DNA from: Nitrososphaerales archaeon
Lineage (GTDB): Archaea; Thermoproteota; Nitrososphaeria; Nitrososphaerales; JACPRH01
DNA: 47,216 nucleotides
NCBI GenBank assembly: GCA_030754585.1
Contig: JASMAB010000004.1
Span: forward strand, 1 to 47,216
Direction of reading: 5' to 3'
Below the pieces are notes generated by a model, which saw only the letters and a program-made list of their open reading frames with translations, was not told where the DNA came from and did no database searches. Below, piece by piece: positions 17,382-26,016 of the stretch; the first letter of the stretch is position 1, and each line of letters starts with the position of its first letter. A program made the position numbers and the translations under genes.

Positions 17382-18428
17382 TTGATACATAGAAGTTCAT
17401 ACATATTATCTTTGGGATTAGTTGTTACCATATTAGGATTAATGGCTATAAGTTTTGGTCAAATAGATTCATCTTCCTTTATGTCTATGGACAAGCCTTC
17501 TAGTATTGCTTGGAGTGAAACTGGATTTATAGTTGGTTTAGGTGATGATGGTGCAAGGATCAACTTAGCGAATCCTCGAACAAAAACAGTTGAGCTCTTT
17601 GCAGGTGCTTTTAAAGGTGGAGAAGAGACTCATATAGCAGTCAGTCTTGGGATGACCTTTCCTTATGGAAACGTCTATGTGAATAAAGGAGATGCAATTT
17701 TTGAGCTCTCAGAAGATGGTCTATCAAATAGGAAATTTGTGGTTCCCTCTCCAGGAAGTAATATCGCTGGCCTTACCTTTGATATTGTGAAAACCTGGAG
17801 CTATAGGTTGATAGCAGTCACAGATGATGGCTCTGTTTGGGCGATTGATGAAACAGGTCAAGTTGAACACATTACAAACTTAGGTAGTAATGTGGGTCCA
17901 AGTGGCTTAATGATAGCTCCACCTGATTTTGGGGATTTCAGTAGCGACATTTTAGTATCATTAGCAAATGAAAATAAGATAGTGGGTATTTCAAATATTG
18001 ATCATAGTGTATCAGTTTTGCATGAGTTTCAGGGAGAAAAACCTGGGATATTACTACATAATTTTCAGCGCAGTACTCTCTATGTTTCAAACCATGATGG
18101 AGGAGAGATAGTAAAAATTGATCCGGAAGTCACAAAACCATATTGGGCACAAGTTTTGTTGGTCACTGAAGATGAACAAGGGGGATCACACAGCGTTAAA
18201 TTCATTAGGTCAACAAGATTAGCAGTAGAGATTTCTGAACTTGCATCTGGGGTTACGAACCCTGACTTTGCTGGAGCAGTATTTGTTGGTGATGCAGAAT
18301 GGGAAAGATCTCTCGAAGAACCAGAAGATGAAGTTCCGGACATAGATCCTCGGTTGATAATATATCCACTTCTCATAGTAGTAGTTATAGGTATAGTTGC
18401 TGTTATTTGGAGATTCCGTGGATTCTAG
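17382..18428 (+). CDS. secreted, C-terminally anchored beta-propeller-like protein
   Basis: A 348-aa protein with a hydrophobic N-terminal signal (about 7-28) and a C-terminal membrane anchor (IIYPLLIVVVIGIVAVIW) ending in RFRGF. The body is built of repeating beta-strand units such as YRLIAVTDDGSVWAIDETG and LYVSNHDGGEIVKIDPE, which is the pattern of NHL/WD-like propellers. The linker before the anchor is acidic (EEPEDEVPDID). It would sit on the outer face of the membrane. TTG start. No catalytic motif is seen. The next gene encodes another anchored surface protein. Confidence 0.6.
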   Translation: MIHRSSYILSLGLVVTILGLMAISFGQIDSSSFMSMDKPSSIAWSETGFIVGLGDDGARINLANPRTKTVELFAGAFKGGEETHIAVSLGMTFPYGNVYVNKGDAIFELSEDGLSNRKFVVPSPGSNIAGLTFDIVKTWSYRLIAVTDDGSVWAIDETGQVEHITNLGSNVGPSGLMIAPPDFGDFSSDILVSLANENKIVGISNIDHSVSVLHEFQGEKPGILLHNFQRSTLYVSNHDGGEIVKIDPEVTKPYWAQVLLVTEDEQGGSHSVKFIRSTRLAVEISELASGVTNPDFAGAVFVGDAEWERSLEEPEDEVPDIDPRLIIYPLLIVVVIGIVAVIWRFRGF

Positions 18429-18580
18429 ATAATATTTCTGACTTAAAACTTTACATAATGATATTGAAAAATTGAATGTTTTGCATATAGGATATTTTCT
18501 ACAAGAAAAAATATGTTAAACTTTATTCGATATTAATACAAATATACATAAATTACTTGAAAGTAATTGGGTTATGGTAT

Positions 18581-19729
18581 ATGAAAACAATATACAATAT
18601 ACTGATTCTTGCATTAGTAGTATCGATTATGGGTGCTGGAACACTAGATATTGGTAGTGCTTCTGCTTTAACTGGTTGTTATCGTCCGACTGGATGGTAT
18701 GCATCTGAATTCATTTTAAATAAACCAAGTCTTAAATTTAATTTAGACCCAATAGGAGAAAGTGAAAATGTAACTGTTATAAGAGAATCAGTAATTTATA
18801 GATCACATTATAATGAGTCCTTAGCCGTTATTCTTACTCCATTTGATCTATTTGAAGAGAAGGGTCTAGATATTCGGTTGCAGATGCCAACGAGGAACAT
18901 TACAACAGGGACACAGTTTATTGTTCTTGAAACTGATGATATGGAAACAAGGCTTTTAGATCTAAATATGATGGGAGGAAGAGGTAAAGGTTGGGTATTG
19001 GATATTTCGTATATGCAATTGCTTCCAGAGCAACCGCCTACCCAGATTTCAAATTTGACTAAAGGTAACCTGAAAGTTACTTTAGTACCTCATATTAACG
19101 AAACACTTCCAGGTATTTACATTGCAATTTCAGCTGAAAATGCGACTGGTTTAAGCAATGAAAACATGACTGAACTTTCTAATATCTTCGATGGAATTGG
19201 TTACCCTATTAGCTTCAATATGTTGACAAGAGAGTTTGAGTCTAAAATAACCATAGAGGAAGAGCACGATCTTGAATCTACATTAGGGATATCCCCTGAT
19301 GATTTCGATTGGTTTGAAGCAATGAAAATAGAGTTAGAGTGGTTAAGAGATAATCGAGTTGTAACCGGACTGGCAGATGAGGATATTGAAGATATTGCCA
19401 CTATTGCGAAAGATACAGTTGGTGAACATAATCTCAGAGGTAGGTATTATAATGATAATTGGATCCAAGGTATAACTGAAGAGATGCTGGAAAATGAGGT
19501 CACTAAACTATATACTGGTGAACCGACCTGTGATGGATTCTCTGAAGAAATTCTTCCATCCTTTAACTTGCAGGATTTTAACACTGGTTTTCGTCCTTTA
19601 GAGATAATATTTGAATCTTCTATTCAAGGTCAAACAATAAGGATTGGTTTAATCGGTATTAGCATCCTGTTTGTAAGCGTATTTGTTTTGCGTTGGCGAA
19701 AACGTTTACGGAAAAGAAAAAGACGATAA
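18581..19729 (+). CDS. membrane-anchored extracytoplasmic protein of unknown function
   Basis: The ORF track starts at TTG 18557, but the ATG at 18581 gives a proper signal peptide (MKTIYNILILALVVSIMGAG), so I place the start there, giving 382 aa. A long beta-rich ectodomain follows, with several N-x-S/T sequons (for example NVT, NES, NIT, NLT, NET, NAT, NMT) that could be glycosylated. A single transmembrane helix near the end (IRIGLIGISILFVSVFVL) precedes a very basic tail (RWRKRLRKRKRR), giving outside-facing topology. The middle contains an acidic helical stretch around DEDIEDIATIAKDT. No family is recognised. It follows the propeller-like gene by about 150 bp. Confidence 0.6.
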   Translation: MKTIYNILILALVVSIMGAGTLDIGSASALTGCYRPTGWYASEFILNKPSLKFNLDPIGESENVTVIRESVIYRSHYNESLAVILTPFDLFEEKGLDIRLQMPTRNITTGTQFIVLETDDMETRLLDLNMMGGRGKGWVLDISYMQLLPEQPPTQISNLTKGNLKVTLVPHINETLPGIYIAISAENATGLSNENMTELSNIFDGIGYPISFNMLTREFESKITIEEEHDLESTLGISPDDFDWFEAMKIELEWLRDNRVVTGLADEDIEDIATIAKDTVGEHNLRGRYYNDNWIQGITEEMLENEVTKLYTGEPTCDGFSEEILPSFNLQDFNTGFRPLEIIFESSIQGQTIRIGLIGISILFVSVFVLRWRKRLRKRKRR

Positions 19730-19813
19730 CAATAATTCATGTAATATGTTATGTAAGTGATTTAGAGATTTCTCTGAAAAAGAAATTACACGCACTGAAT
19801 GGTACCTATTTTA

Positions 19814-20104
19814 TTAATCTAAATCTTCTTCTGAAACATAATCTCTTTCTCTTTCTGCCGGAGGTACATATCTGTAGCATCTAAAACCAATAAAAATTAG
19901 AGCGACACCAAAGCCTCCCATTCCATATCTCTGGAAATTGGTTTGGCCTCTTACTTCAGAAAATTCAACTGGTTGTCCAGGGATATTGAATTCAAATTTT
20001 GAGGGCTCTGAGATAAGCGCAAAAGCAATAGTCCCCACTCCAAGTATAGCAAGAACTATTCCTGCAGCTTTAAACATCGGTCTTTTTGAGGATGTTTTGG
20101 ACAT
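19814..20104 (-). CDS. small two-helix membrane protein
   Basis: A 96-aa protein with two hydrophobic segments (about 12-30 and 61-75) separated by a 30-residue polar loop, and a charged C-terminal tail (ERERDYVSEEDLD). It is not recognised. It lies 25 bp after the ABC-2 permease gene on the same strand, so it is probably the third gene of that exporter operon and may be an accessory subunit. Confidence 0.55.
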   Translation of the reverse strand: MSKTSSKRPMFKAAGIVLAILGVGTIAFALISEPSKFEFNIPGQPVEFSEVRGQTNFQRYGMGGFGVALIFIGFRCYRYVPPAERERDYVSEEDLD

Positions 20105-20129
20105 TTTGTCTTATACGACAAGTGGTAGC

Positions 20130-20969
20130 CTATATATCTTTCTTAATGAATGTTACAAATGCGGTTATTGTTGGAGCAAGTATCCATACGGCCATTGATG
20201 TATATAGGAATGGAAGTATTCCTTCTGCACCAAAAATTTTCACCATTGCTATACCAAGAGGTCCTAATGTTGCAAGGTTAACAGCGAAATCTTCACCAAC
20301 CAACAACGCATATATTGTTATCTGCCTTACCAACTCAAGAGGATTTATTGCCACTATAGGTATCAAGTAGACAGGGTCAAAAGCTACAGTGACTACTAAA
20401 CTCAAGAATCCCATATCGATAAGTACAGCGAATAGGAACCAAAAGAATAGCGCAATACCCAACGCCATTGATCTATCCTTGCTAAAAGCAGATATCATTA
20501 AGGCCAAACCTAACATAGCTGCCGTTAATCCATATGCTATTACAAGGACAGAGAAATATTCCAATGTAGGTGCTTCCATAATTACTAAGGCTGCCACACC
20601 CATTCCAATAGAGATAGCTGCAGATACAGCGAAAAACATTCCAAAGAATTTTCCTACAAACACGTTAATTTTCGATATTGGTTGTGAAAGAAGCAGTTCA
20701 AGGGTATTTCGATCTCTCTCCCCTACTAGTGCTGCGGAACCAATTGGAAGCGCAATTAATGGTAAAAATGGATAAACAATTTCACTAGTTCCAGCAATGA
20801 GTGTTTGTATAGTGGGTGCCATTAAGCCTAAGGAATAGGCCACTACGAATGGAAGTCCTATGACGAGAAAGAATGTGATTACGGTGAATGCTATTAGCCA
20901 ACGGCTTCTAATAGAATCTGAAAATTCTTTCCTAATGATATAAATAACTGGTGGTAACATTTCAATCAC
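20130..20969 (-). CDS. ABC-2 type permease (exporter A)
   Basis: A 279-aa membrane protein with six predicted helices. It starts with the cytoplasmic segment IRKEFSDSIRSRWLIAF typical of NosY-like ABC-2 permeases, and carries the conserved VGERDRNTLELLLSQPISKINVFVGKF region (about 82-108). Its start overlaps the stop of the ATPase gene by 4 bp. It would form the membrane channel of an exporter with that ATPase. A paralogous pair is found at 26.0-27.8 kb. Substrate unknown. Confidence 0.85.
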   Translation of the reverse strand: MIEMLPPVIYIIRKEFSDSIRSRWLIAFTVITFFLVIGLPFVVAYSLGLMAPTIQTLIAGTSEIVYPFLPLIALPIGSAALVGERDRNTLELLLSQPISKINVFVGKFFGMFFAVSAAISIGMGVAALVIMEAPTLEYFSVLVIAYGLTAAMLGLALMISAFSKDRSMALGIALFFWFLFAVLIDMGFLSLVVTVAFDPVYLIPIVAINPLELVRQITIYALLVGEDFAVNLATLGPLGIAMVKIFGAEGILPFLYTSMAVWILAPTITAFVTFIKKDI

Positions 20970-21928
20970 TTCTTCGTTACTTTCTCCGTAGTCGTTTTAA
21001 GGTCATCTGAAGTCATTTGCATAAATGCTTTCTCAAGGCTAGGCTCTTCAACTCTGAAGCTTTCTGGTGTAAATCCTTTATCGCTCAATCCCTTAAGTAT
21101 CGTGAATTTTTCCTCATGATTACACTCAACAACTATCTGTGCTTTATGTACCTCTGCCTCCTTGAAACCCAAATCTCGCACAACTTTAACCATAGCGTCG
21201 GGTTTATTTTCACCTGTATCAATAAAAAGATGATCTTTTAGTTCAGCATCTTTCATAAAGTCTTCAACACCTCCTGCTTGAACTACTCGTCCTTTATTAA
21301 CAACTAAAACATGCCCTTTAAACAACCTGATCTCATGAGCCTCTCTGAGCAAGTGTGTTGAAACTAGGACACATTTCCCTTTATCCAAGATCTCTCCCAG
21401 AAGTTGTCTGAACTCTAATTGTCCTTGGACATCAAGATTAGCAGTAGGCTCGTCAAGAATCAATATAGGCGGATCTGATAACTGAGATATTCCTAACATA
21501 AGCCTTTGCTTCATTCCTCCTGAGAGGGCTCCAGCTTTCCGGTCTCTGAACCTTGTGAGTCTAATCTCTTTTAGGCTTTCCTCGACACGGTTAGAGTTTA
21601 TTCCTTTCAAACCAGCGTAGAACTTTAGATTAGCCTCAACAGACATATCGTCATATGGTGAAGAATGTTGGGGTAAATACCCGACTTGGCCTCTTATCCA
21701 TTTTCCTCCTTTCCTTACATCATTTCCATCTACAGTAATAGATCCTTCAAAGTTTAGAAGCCCGAGCATACATCTGAAAAGTGTAGTCTTACCGGCACCA
21801 TTTGGACCTAAAACTGCGTGTATTTCTCCACGATCAGCTGTAAATGATGCGTCACGTACTGCTTTAAAGCGTCCATATTTCTTTGTAACATGATCCACCT
21901 TTATCAATTGGTCTGCCAAGATAGTCAT
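20966..21928 (-). CDS. ABC transporter ATPase (exporter A)
   Basis: A 320-aa nucleotide-binding protein. Walker A is GPNGAGKTT (about 41), the Q-loop region is YLPQHSSPYDD, the signature is LSGGMKQR, Walker B is ILILDEPTANLD and the switch His is in VSTHLL. An extra C-terminal domain of about 90 residues ends in EEPSLEKAFMQM, as in CcmA/NosF-type ABC-2 ATPases. It is the first gene of the leftward exporter operon (ATPase, permease, small membrane protein). AT-rich sequence of about 158 bp separates it from the surface-protein gene upstream. Confidence 0.92.
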   Translation of the reverse strand: MTILADQLIKVDHVTKKYGRFKAVRDASFTADRGEIHAVLGPNGAGKTTLFRCMLGLLNFEGSITVDGNDVRKGGKWIRGQVGYLPQHSSPYDDMSVEANLKFYAGLKGINSNRVEESLKEIRLTRFRDRKAGALSGGMKQRLMLGISQLSDPPILILDEPTANLDVQGQLEFRQLLGEILDKGKCVLVSTHLLREAHEIRLFKGHVLVVNKGRVVQAGGVEDFMKDAELKDHLFIDTGENKPDAMVKVVRDLGFKEAEVHKAQIVVECNHEEKFTILKGLSDKGFTPESFRVEEPSLEKAFMQMTSDDLKTTTEKVTKK

Positions 21929-22086
21929 ATGAAAAAGTAAATGCGTTATAAACTTTGCTTACTAGTACATATTATAATTACAATTTTATCATATAAAACG
22001 TAAAATCTTTATGAAATTATCTAAATATTTCAGAAAATAATGTATCATAAGGCAAGATTGAAAAAATATCTATGAATATTTACGTA

Positions 22087-22836
22087 TCAAGACTTTGGTT
22101 TACGTAATGCTATTACTGCGACACTAATTAAAACTGCAACAACTGCGAGTGTTGCAAGTGGATATGTCATGTCGTTTACTTGATCAAATCCATCAAGCGT
22201 TGTTTTTTGGTTAATGGTTGAAGTCTTGGTAGTTAATATTAGGGTAGTGGTTATTTCAACTGTGGTTGCTGTAGTTACAGTTGTAGATGTAGTAGATATA
22301 GTGGTTATAGTAGTTGTAACCGTTTGTGCTGGACCCGGGTTTCCAGGGCCTGCAGGGGCTGGAGCAGGTTCAGGGGCAGGAGCAGGTTCAGGGGCAGGAG
22401 CAGGTTCAGGGGCAGCTGCACCACTTACAGTTATTTTCAAGGGTTTGGTCTTGTCTTTTACTACTCCTGCAGGATCTGTTGCTCCTATGGTTAATTCTAT
22501 TTCGCCTTCAGGGACTGTTGAAGCAACCTCAATAGTTACGACAGATGCTCCTACATCAAATCCAGGTACAATAACGGGATTAGGTTCAAATGTACCGGTT
22601 ACACCGGCAGGCGGATCAATTAATGTTAGATCTACCTTTCCTTCAAAACCTTCTTCTGAATAAATAGAGACTGTGACAGTTGCAGAACCTCCAGCTGCAA
22701 CTTCTACACCAAGAGGCGGTGTGAGGCCAAGAGCAAAATTCGGAGCTCCTGGCGCCAATGCCAAAACTACTTGAGGAGCTAATAGCATAAGTACAAGCGA
22801 GTAAGATATAATAATCGTCTTTTTAGTCGTTTTCAT
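22087..22836 (-). CDS. cell-surface protein with PAPEPA repeat, Thr-rich stalk and membrane anchor
   Basis: A 249-aa protein. It has a signal peptide (about 8-26) and one Ig-like beta domain (about 40-142) with features of the NEW3/alpha-galactosidase-associated type (GSATVTVSIYSEEGFEGKVD). A proline-alanine-glutamate stalk (three PAPEPA units) precedes a Thr/Ser-rich segment likely to be glycosylated (about 170-212). The C-terminal transmembrane helix ends in RKPKS. It resembles stalked archaeal surface or S-layer-associated proteins. It starts 6 bp after the small Cys-rich secreted protein gene, so both are in one operon. Confidence 0.7.
   Translation of the reverse strand: MKTTKKTIIISYSLVLMLLAPQVVLALAPGAPNFALGLTPPLGVEVAAGGSATVTVSIYSEEGFEGKVDLTLIDPPAGVTGTFEPNPVIVPGFDVGASVVTIEVASTVPEGEIELTIGATDPAGVVKDKTKPLKITVSGAAAPEPAPAPEPAPAPEPAPAPAGPGNPGPAQTVTTTITTISTTSTTVTTATTVEITTTLILTTKTSTINQKTTLDGFDQVNDMTYPLATLAVVAVLISVAVIALRKPKS
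22361..22414 (-). repeat. three tandem 18-bp repeats encoding PAPEPA
   Basis: GGAGCAGGTTCAGGGGCA occurs three times without a mismatch (22361, 22379 and 22397). Read on the minus strand each unit gives Pro-Ala-Pro-Glu-Pro-Ala. The identity between copies suggests recent slippage expansion. The high GC of the unit is striking in this AT-rich surrounding, but it follows from the Pro/Ala codons. Confidence 0.9.
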
Positions 22837-22842
22837 CGCATC

Positions 22843-23184
22843 TTACCCTGCAGGTCCAGCTAAACATAAACCTGCCGGATAGTGACAGACATAGTCATTG
22901 CTACCACTAATATTACCACAAACAAGGCCTGAAGGACAGCCACTATCAAAAGCACAATTCTGACAGTCTTCTCCTGGATCAATTATGCCGTTACCACACG
23001 TAAGTTTTAGTTGAGCACACTCTGAAGCAGGTTGACCATCGGAACAAGCGTATTCAGGAGCGTTTGGTAACATTGATACCACTGTTGTACTATTTGTGTT
23101 ATTTAGTGCAAATACTGAAATACTTACTCCCATTATTAGGGCTGCGATAGTTACTCCAACAATTAAGAACTTTTTTTGGATCAT
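22843..23184 (-). CDS. small secreted cysteine-rich protein
   Basis: A 113-aa protein with an N-terminal signal or anchor (about 5-26) and ten cysteines in the remaining part. The stretch CGNGIIDPGEDCQNC matches the calcium-binding-like, disulfide-rich repeat seen in many extracellular proteins (CGNGxxDxGExCD), followed by CPSGLVCGN. The residues after the last Cys are Gly/Ala/Pro. It probably forms a compact disulfide-bonded module outside the cell. It lies immediately upstream of the PAPEPA surface protein and may be its partner. Confidence 0.6.
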   Translation of the reverse strand: MIQKKFLIVGVTIAALIMGVSISVFALNNTNSTTVVSMLPNAPEYACSDGQPASECAQLKLTCGNGIIDPGEDCQNCAFDSGCPSGLVCGNISGSNDYVCHYPAGLCLAGPAG

Positions 23185-23198
23185 TCTAAGAACTCCTT

Positions 23199-23700
23199 CT
23201 ATAAATTAATAGAGTTGAACTTATTAATAAAACTTCTGTCAGGTATTGCAATATAAATAGCTATAAGATTGTAGTTATTTGGATATGTGGATAGTCCAAT
23301 AATTATACTATTTATTGTGTTTGTATCCGGAGATAATGAGAACAAGTATCCAGAATATTGTACAAATGAGTATAAGAATGGCGTTCCAGCAACTATCTGA
23401 ACAAGAGACCAATTACCATATACGTCAGCATCCATAATCTAGGGATAAAGAATAGCGGGATTACCGAAAGATTTGGTTAACACTGGAGAACCTGTTTCAG
23501 CATTAAAAATATGTAGAGAACCATCGGGCGTATGTTGATAGATTAGATCTCCACTGACGGTTATTCCTACACTTAAATCAATTCCATCGAAGAAATGACT
23601 CCACTTCACATCGTCAGTGGATTCATCAATAGCATATAGAGAAGAACTCGTAGGACCGACATTTTCAGAGTTGTTTTATGTCAACTATACCTATACCACC
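23199..23700 (-). pseudogene. remnant of a secreted beta-propeller protein
   Basis: The ORF 23199-23435 continues upstream in the same frame across a single TAG (23439-23441) into SGDLIYQHTPDGSLHIFNAE and SSLYAIDESTDDVKW, which look like PQQ/WD-type propeller blades. A further shift near 23675 joins another frame (GGIGIVDIKQ). The 5' part is missing; the next gene ends 9 bp before this remnant. I therefore read it as the decayed C-terminal part of a propeller gene. Read-through of the TAG is the less likely alternative. Confidence 0.65.
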
Positions 23701-23708
23701 TATTTTTT

Positions 23709-24365
23709 TTAATTGGAGCTACGTTGATTACGAAAAACTAGTCCAATGAATATCGTTATGCCCACTGTCAAGCCAATAATATATGGAAAATAGTCAGACA
23801 TAAAATTTGATTCATTTATAATTCTAAATGTGCCTGCAGTAACTGAGAAAGATTCATATGTCGTGGAAGGCAGTTGCTCAACAAGAAAGGGATTATTTAC
23901 GAATTCTGCAATATTCACCCTTGCATAAATGGTAGCATCTACTGCTCCTCCAAAAGGAATATTGATAGTTTCGTTTGATAGATCTATAGTGAATGTGTTT
24001 GGTCCCCAGCGGCTACCAGGGTATAATCGTTCAGGTTGTTCTCCGATGGGGTAACCACCAAATGATATTGTTCGTTTTATTGATGAACCAGTATCTGTTT
24101 CTATAGTTAGCTCTATTGTTGAATAGAAGAAATATTGTTTGTATTTATCCATATGATCTAGAAGGAGTGACGTAGTTATGGTTAAGTTCGTATTTCTGGT
24201 CACTTCGTCAGGGCTATCTAAAACAAGGGTGTACGTGCTTTTTCCATCATAGGTGTCAAAAGATCTTGTCCATTTGCCACTGAAACCGCTTGCAGGTAGT
24301 GTAAATACTGGTAATAATGAGAATAACAAAATCATTGAAAAAAGAATTGAGAAGTAGTGTTTCAA
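23709..24365 (-). CDS. secreted protein with C-terminal anchor, unknown function
   Basis: A 218-aa protein with a signal peptide (about 5-27), a beta-rich ectodomain with several N-x-S/T sites, a transmembrane helix near the end (YFPYIIGLTVGITIFIGLVF) and a short basic tail (RNQRSSN). No family motif is recognised. It lies 14 bp after the solute-binding-protein gene on the same strand, so it is likely to be co-transcribed and may be a surface accessory of that binding protein. Confidence 0.6.
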   Translation of the reverse strand: MKHYFSILFSMILLFSLLPVFTLPASGFSGKWTRSFDTYDGKSTYTLVLDSPDEVTRNTNLTITTSLLLDHMDKYKQYFFYSTIELTIETDTGSSIKRTISFGGYPIGEQPERLYPGSRWGPNTFTIDLSNETINIPFGGAVDATIYARVNIAEFVNNPFLVEQLPSTTYESFSVTAGTFRIINESNFMSDYFPYIIGLTVGITIFIGLVFRNQRSSN

Positions 24366-24379
24366 TTTTTTTTACTCAC

Positions 24380-25873
24380 CTAGAATTTGAAGACGGGTCC
24401 CACTTTATCTATCTCTTCTTGTATTTGCTTTATAGCCTCACGTGGGGTTAATGTTGAACTCCAGCATTGTGAAAGACTTCTACTTAAAATAAGTCTAATT
24501 TGAGGCCAGGCTGGAAAAGATATTAGAGTTGCAACATGGCTCTCTGCCATAATATCCTTAATCACCTTAAGATAATCTAGATTACCAGTTTCTATCTTCT
24601 GTTGGATTACTGGATCATTGTAGACTTTCATTCTGGTGGGTACAGAATGATGTAGTGGATCCTGTATAACCATTTTCTGGGTTCCCAAGCTAGTAGCCCA
24701 TTGTAGCCAAAGCCAAGCTGCTTCAGGGTTACGGGAGTAGCGAGAAACTCCAACCCCTGCGCCAGCGAATGTGGAAAAGGAGCCTTCAGGTCCTTCTGGC
24801 GTTTTTAGATAACCCCATTTTCCGGGTGTTTTTGATTGTATTGGATTATTGACTGTTGAGGCGTAATCTGCAAATTGAATTGCATTTACTACTCTACCAA
24901 CAGTCATCATTAATCCAACTTCTGCCCAAGTTGAGCTACTGGATACAGGATCAGAATATTGTTTGAGTTGTACATAATTTTCAAGTGCTGTTATAGCTTC
25001 ATCACTGTTGATTACACATCTTATCCCATCTTCATCTATCTCCCAGATTTTTCCACCAAAGCTATGAAGATGGTTTAGGTATTCAAATATTATAGAGATG
25101 TGGGAGAATGCCATGCTAGCACCCCCAAAATAACCTGCTGATGAATCGTTAAACATTCTTAGATCTTCACGGTATTCTTCCCAGGTTTTTCCAGGAGTTA
25201 TTCCTTCGTTCTCATAAAGGTCTTTTCGATAGAAACGAACCATCATAGGCATATCCTGTGGCCATTCGAATACCTTTCCATCAAGATGCTTTCCGTATGG
25301 TGGGAATATGAGATCCTGAGGGTATTTGGAAGAGAATGCCCACGCTGAATCAAAGAAGTCATCTGTATCTAAGTTCGGAAAGGTGATTTCTGGGTATCGT
25401 TCAGCCAATTCTTGTGGAGGAATCAAGTGATCTTTGAATCGGGCTAACTGAGAGTTATCTACATTAATCAAGTCATATGTAGGTGCCTGCGTTGATATTG
25501 CCAAGGTTGTGTTCAAGAGGTTTTGTGTATAGGGTGCAAGTTCATATCCTACATCTATCCCTGTATGCTTAAAGTAATCAGGGTCCATTCTCTGTAACCC
25601 AAGAGGAGAAGGCTCCAACTCAAATGCGGTTACTAACTTTTTACCTTTGTACGGTTTTGATACATCTTGTAACCATTCCATTAATTCAAGGTATTCAGGA
25701 GGTTTATAACGTGCATCAAGGTCATCAACTACAGGCATATTGGAAGGTGTGGGATCTGTCGCGGAGGATCTTGAAGAAGTGGATAATAGATATTGGGTAG
25801 ATAGAGTCGTCGCTGATCCACCTATAAGAGCTGCAGTTGCATATTTGAGAAAATTTCGTCTAGATATAGCCAT
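24380..25873 (-). CDS. Tat-exported extracellular solute-binding protein (family 1)
   Basis: A 497-aa periplasmic-type binding protein of the sugar-binding group. The N-terminus has a twin-arginine export signal (SRRNFLKYATAALIGG), so it is exported folded. The body has features of family-1 binding proteins: MVRFYRKDLYENEGI, KTWEEYREDLRMF and a late VSRYSRNPEAAWLWLQWATS segment. It would deliver a carbohydrate to a MalFG-type importer. No permease is adjacent; the two MalFG pairs lie about 4 and 11 kb downstream, and this is the only binding protein of its kind in the window. The ATG start fits the signal peptide. Confidence 0.88.
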   Translation of the reverse strand: MAISRRNFLKYATAALIGGSATTLSTQYLLSTSSRSSATDPTPSNMPVVDDLDARYKPPEYLELMEWLQDVSKPYKGKKLVTAFELEPSPLGLQRMDPDYFKHTGIDVGYELAPYTQNLLNTTLAISTQAPTYDLINVDNSQLARFKDHLIPPQELAERYPEITFPNLDTDDFFDSAWAFSSKYPQDLIFPPYGKHLDGKVFEWPQDMPMMVRFYRKDLYENEGITPGKTWEEYREDLRMFNDSSAGYFGGASMAFSHISIIFEYLNHLHSFGGKIWEIDEDGIRCVINSDEAITALENYVQLKQYSDPVSSSSTWAEVGLMMTVGRVVNAIQFADYASTVNNPIQSKTPGKWGYLKTPEGPEGSFSTFAGAGVGVSRYSRNPEAAWLWLQWATSLGTQKMVIQDPLHHSVPTRMKVYNDPVIQQKIETGNLDYLKVIKDIMAESHVATLISFPAWPQIRLILSRSLSQCWSSTLTPREAIKQIQEEIDKVGPVFKF

Positions 25874-26016
25874 AATAACAACTAACCTCGATACAACGTG
25901 ATTAAATAAATATATCGAGTTATGTGGGATTTAGCTTTCGATAATTATTATAAAGAACATTATGGTTTTAATATACTAATAGTCTGTTAGTTTGATGTAG
26001 GATAGATATATCTATA

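Noticed and set aside
22214-22663. Open frame on the plus strand, rich in Gly, Ala and Val
   Set aside because: It is the shadow of the PAPEPA/Thr-rich surface protein on the minus strand; its composition only mirrors that repeat.
15372-23441. In-frame TAG codons in two otherwise continuous frames, suggesting pyrrolysine or another recoding
   Set aside because: Both loci also carry frameshifts and lost ends, which fits decay better, and no pyl gene or TAG-suppressing tRNA is seen.
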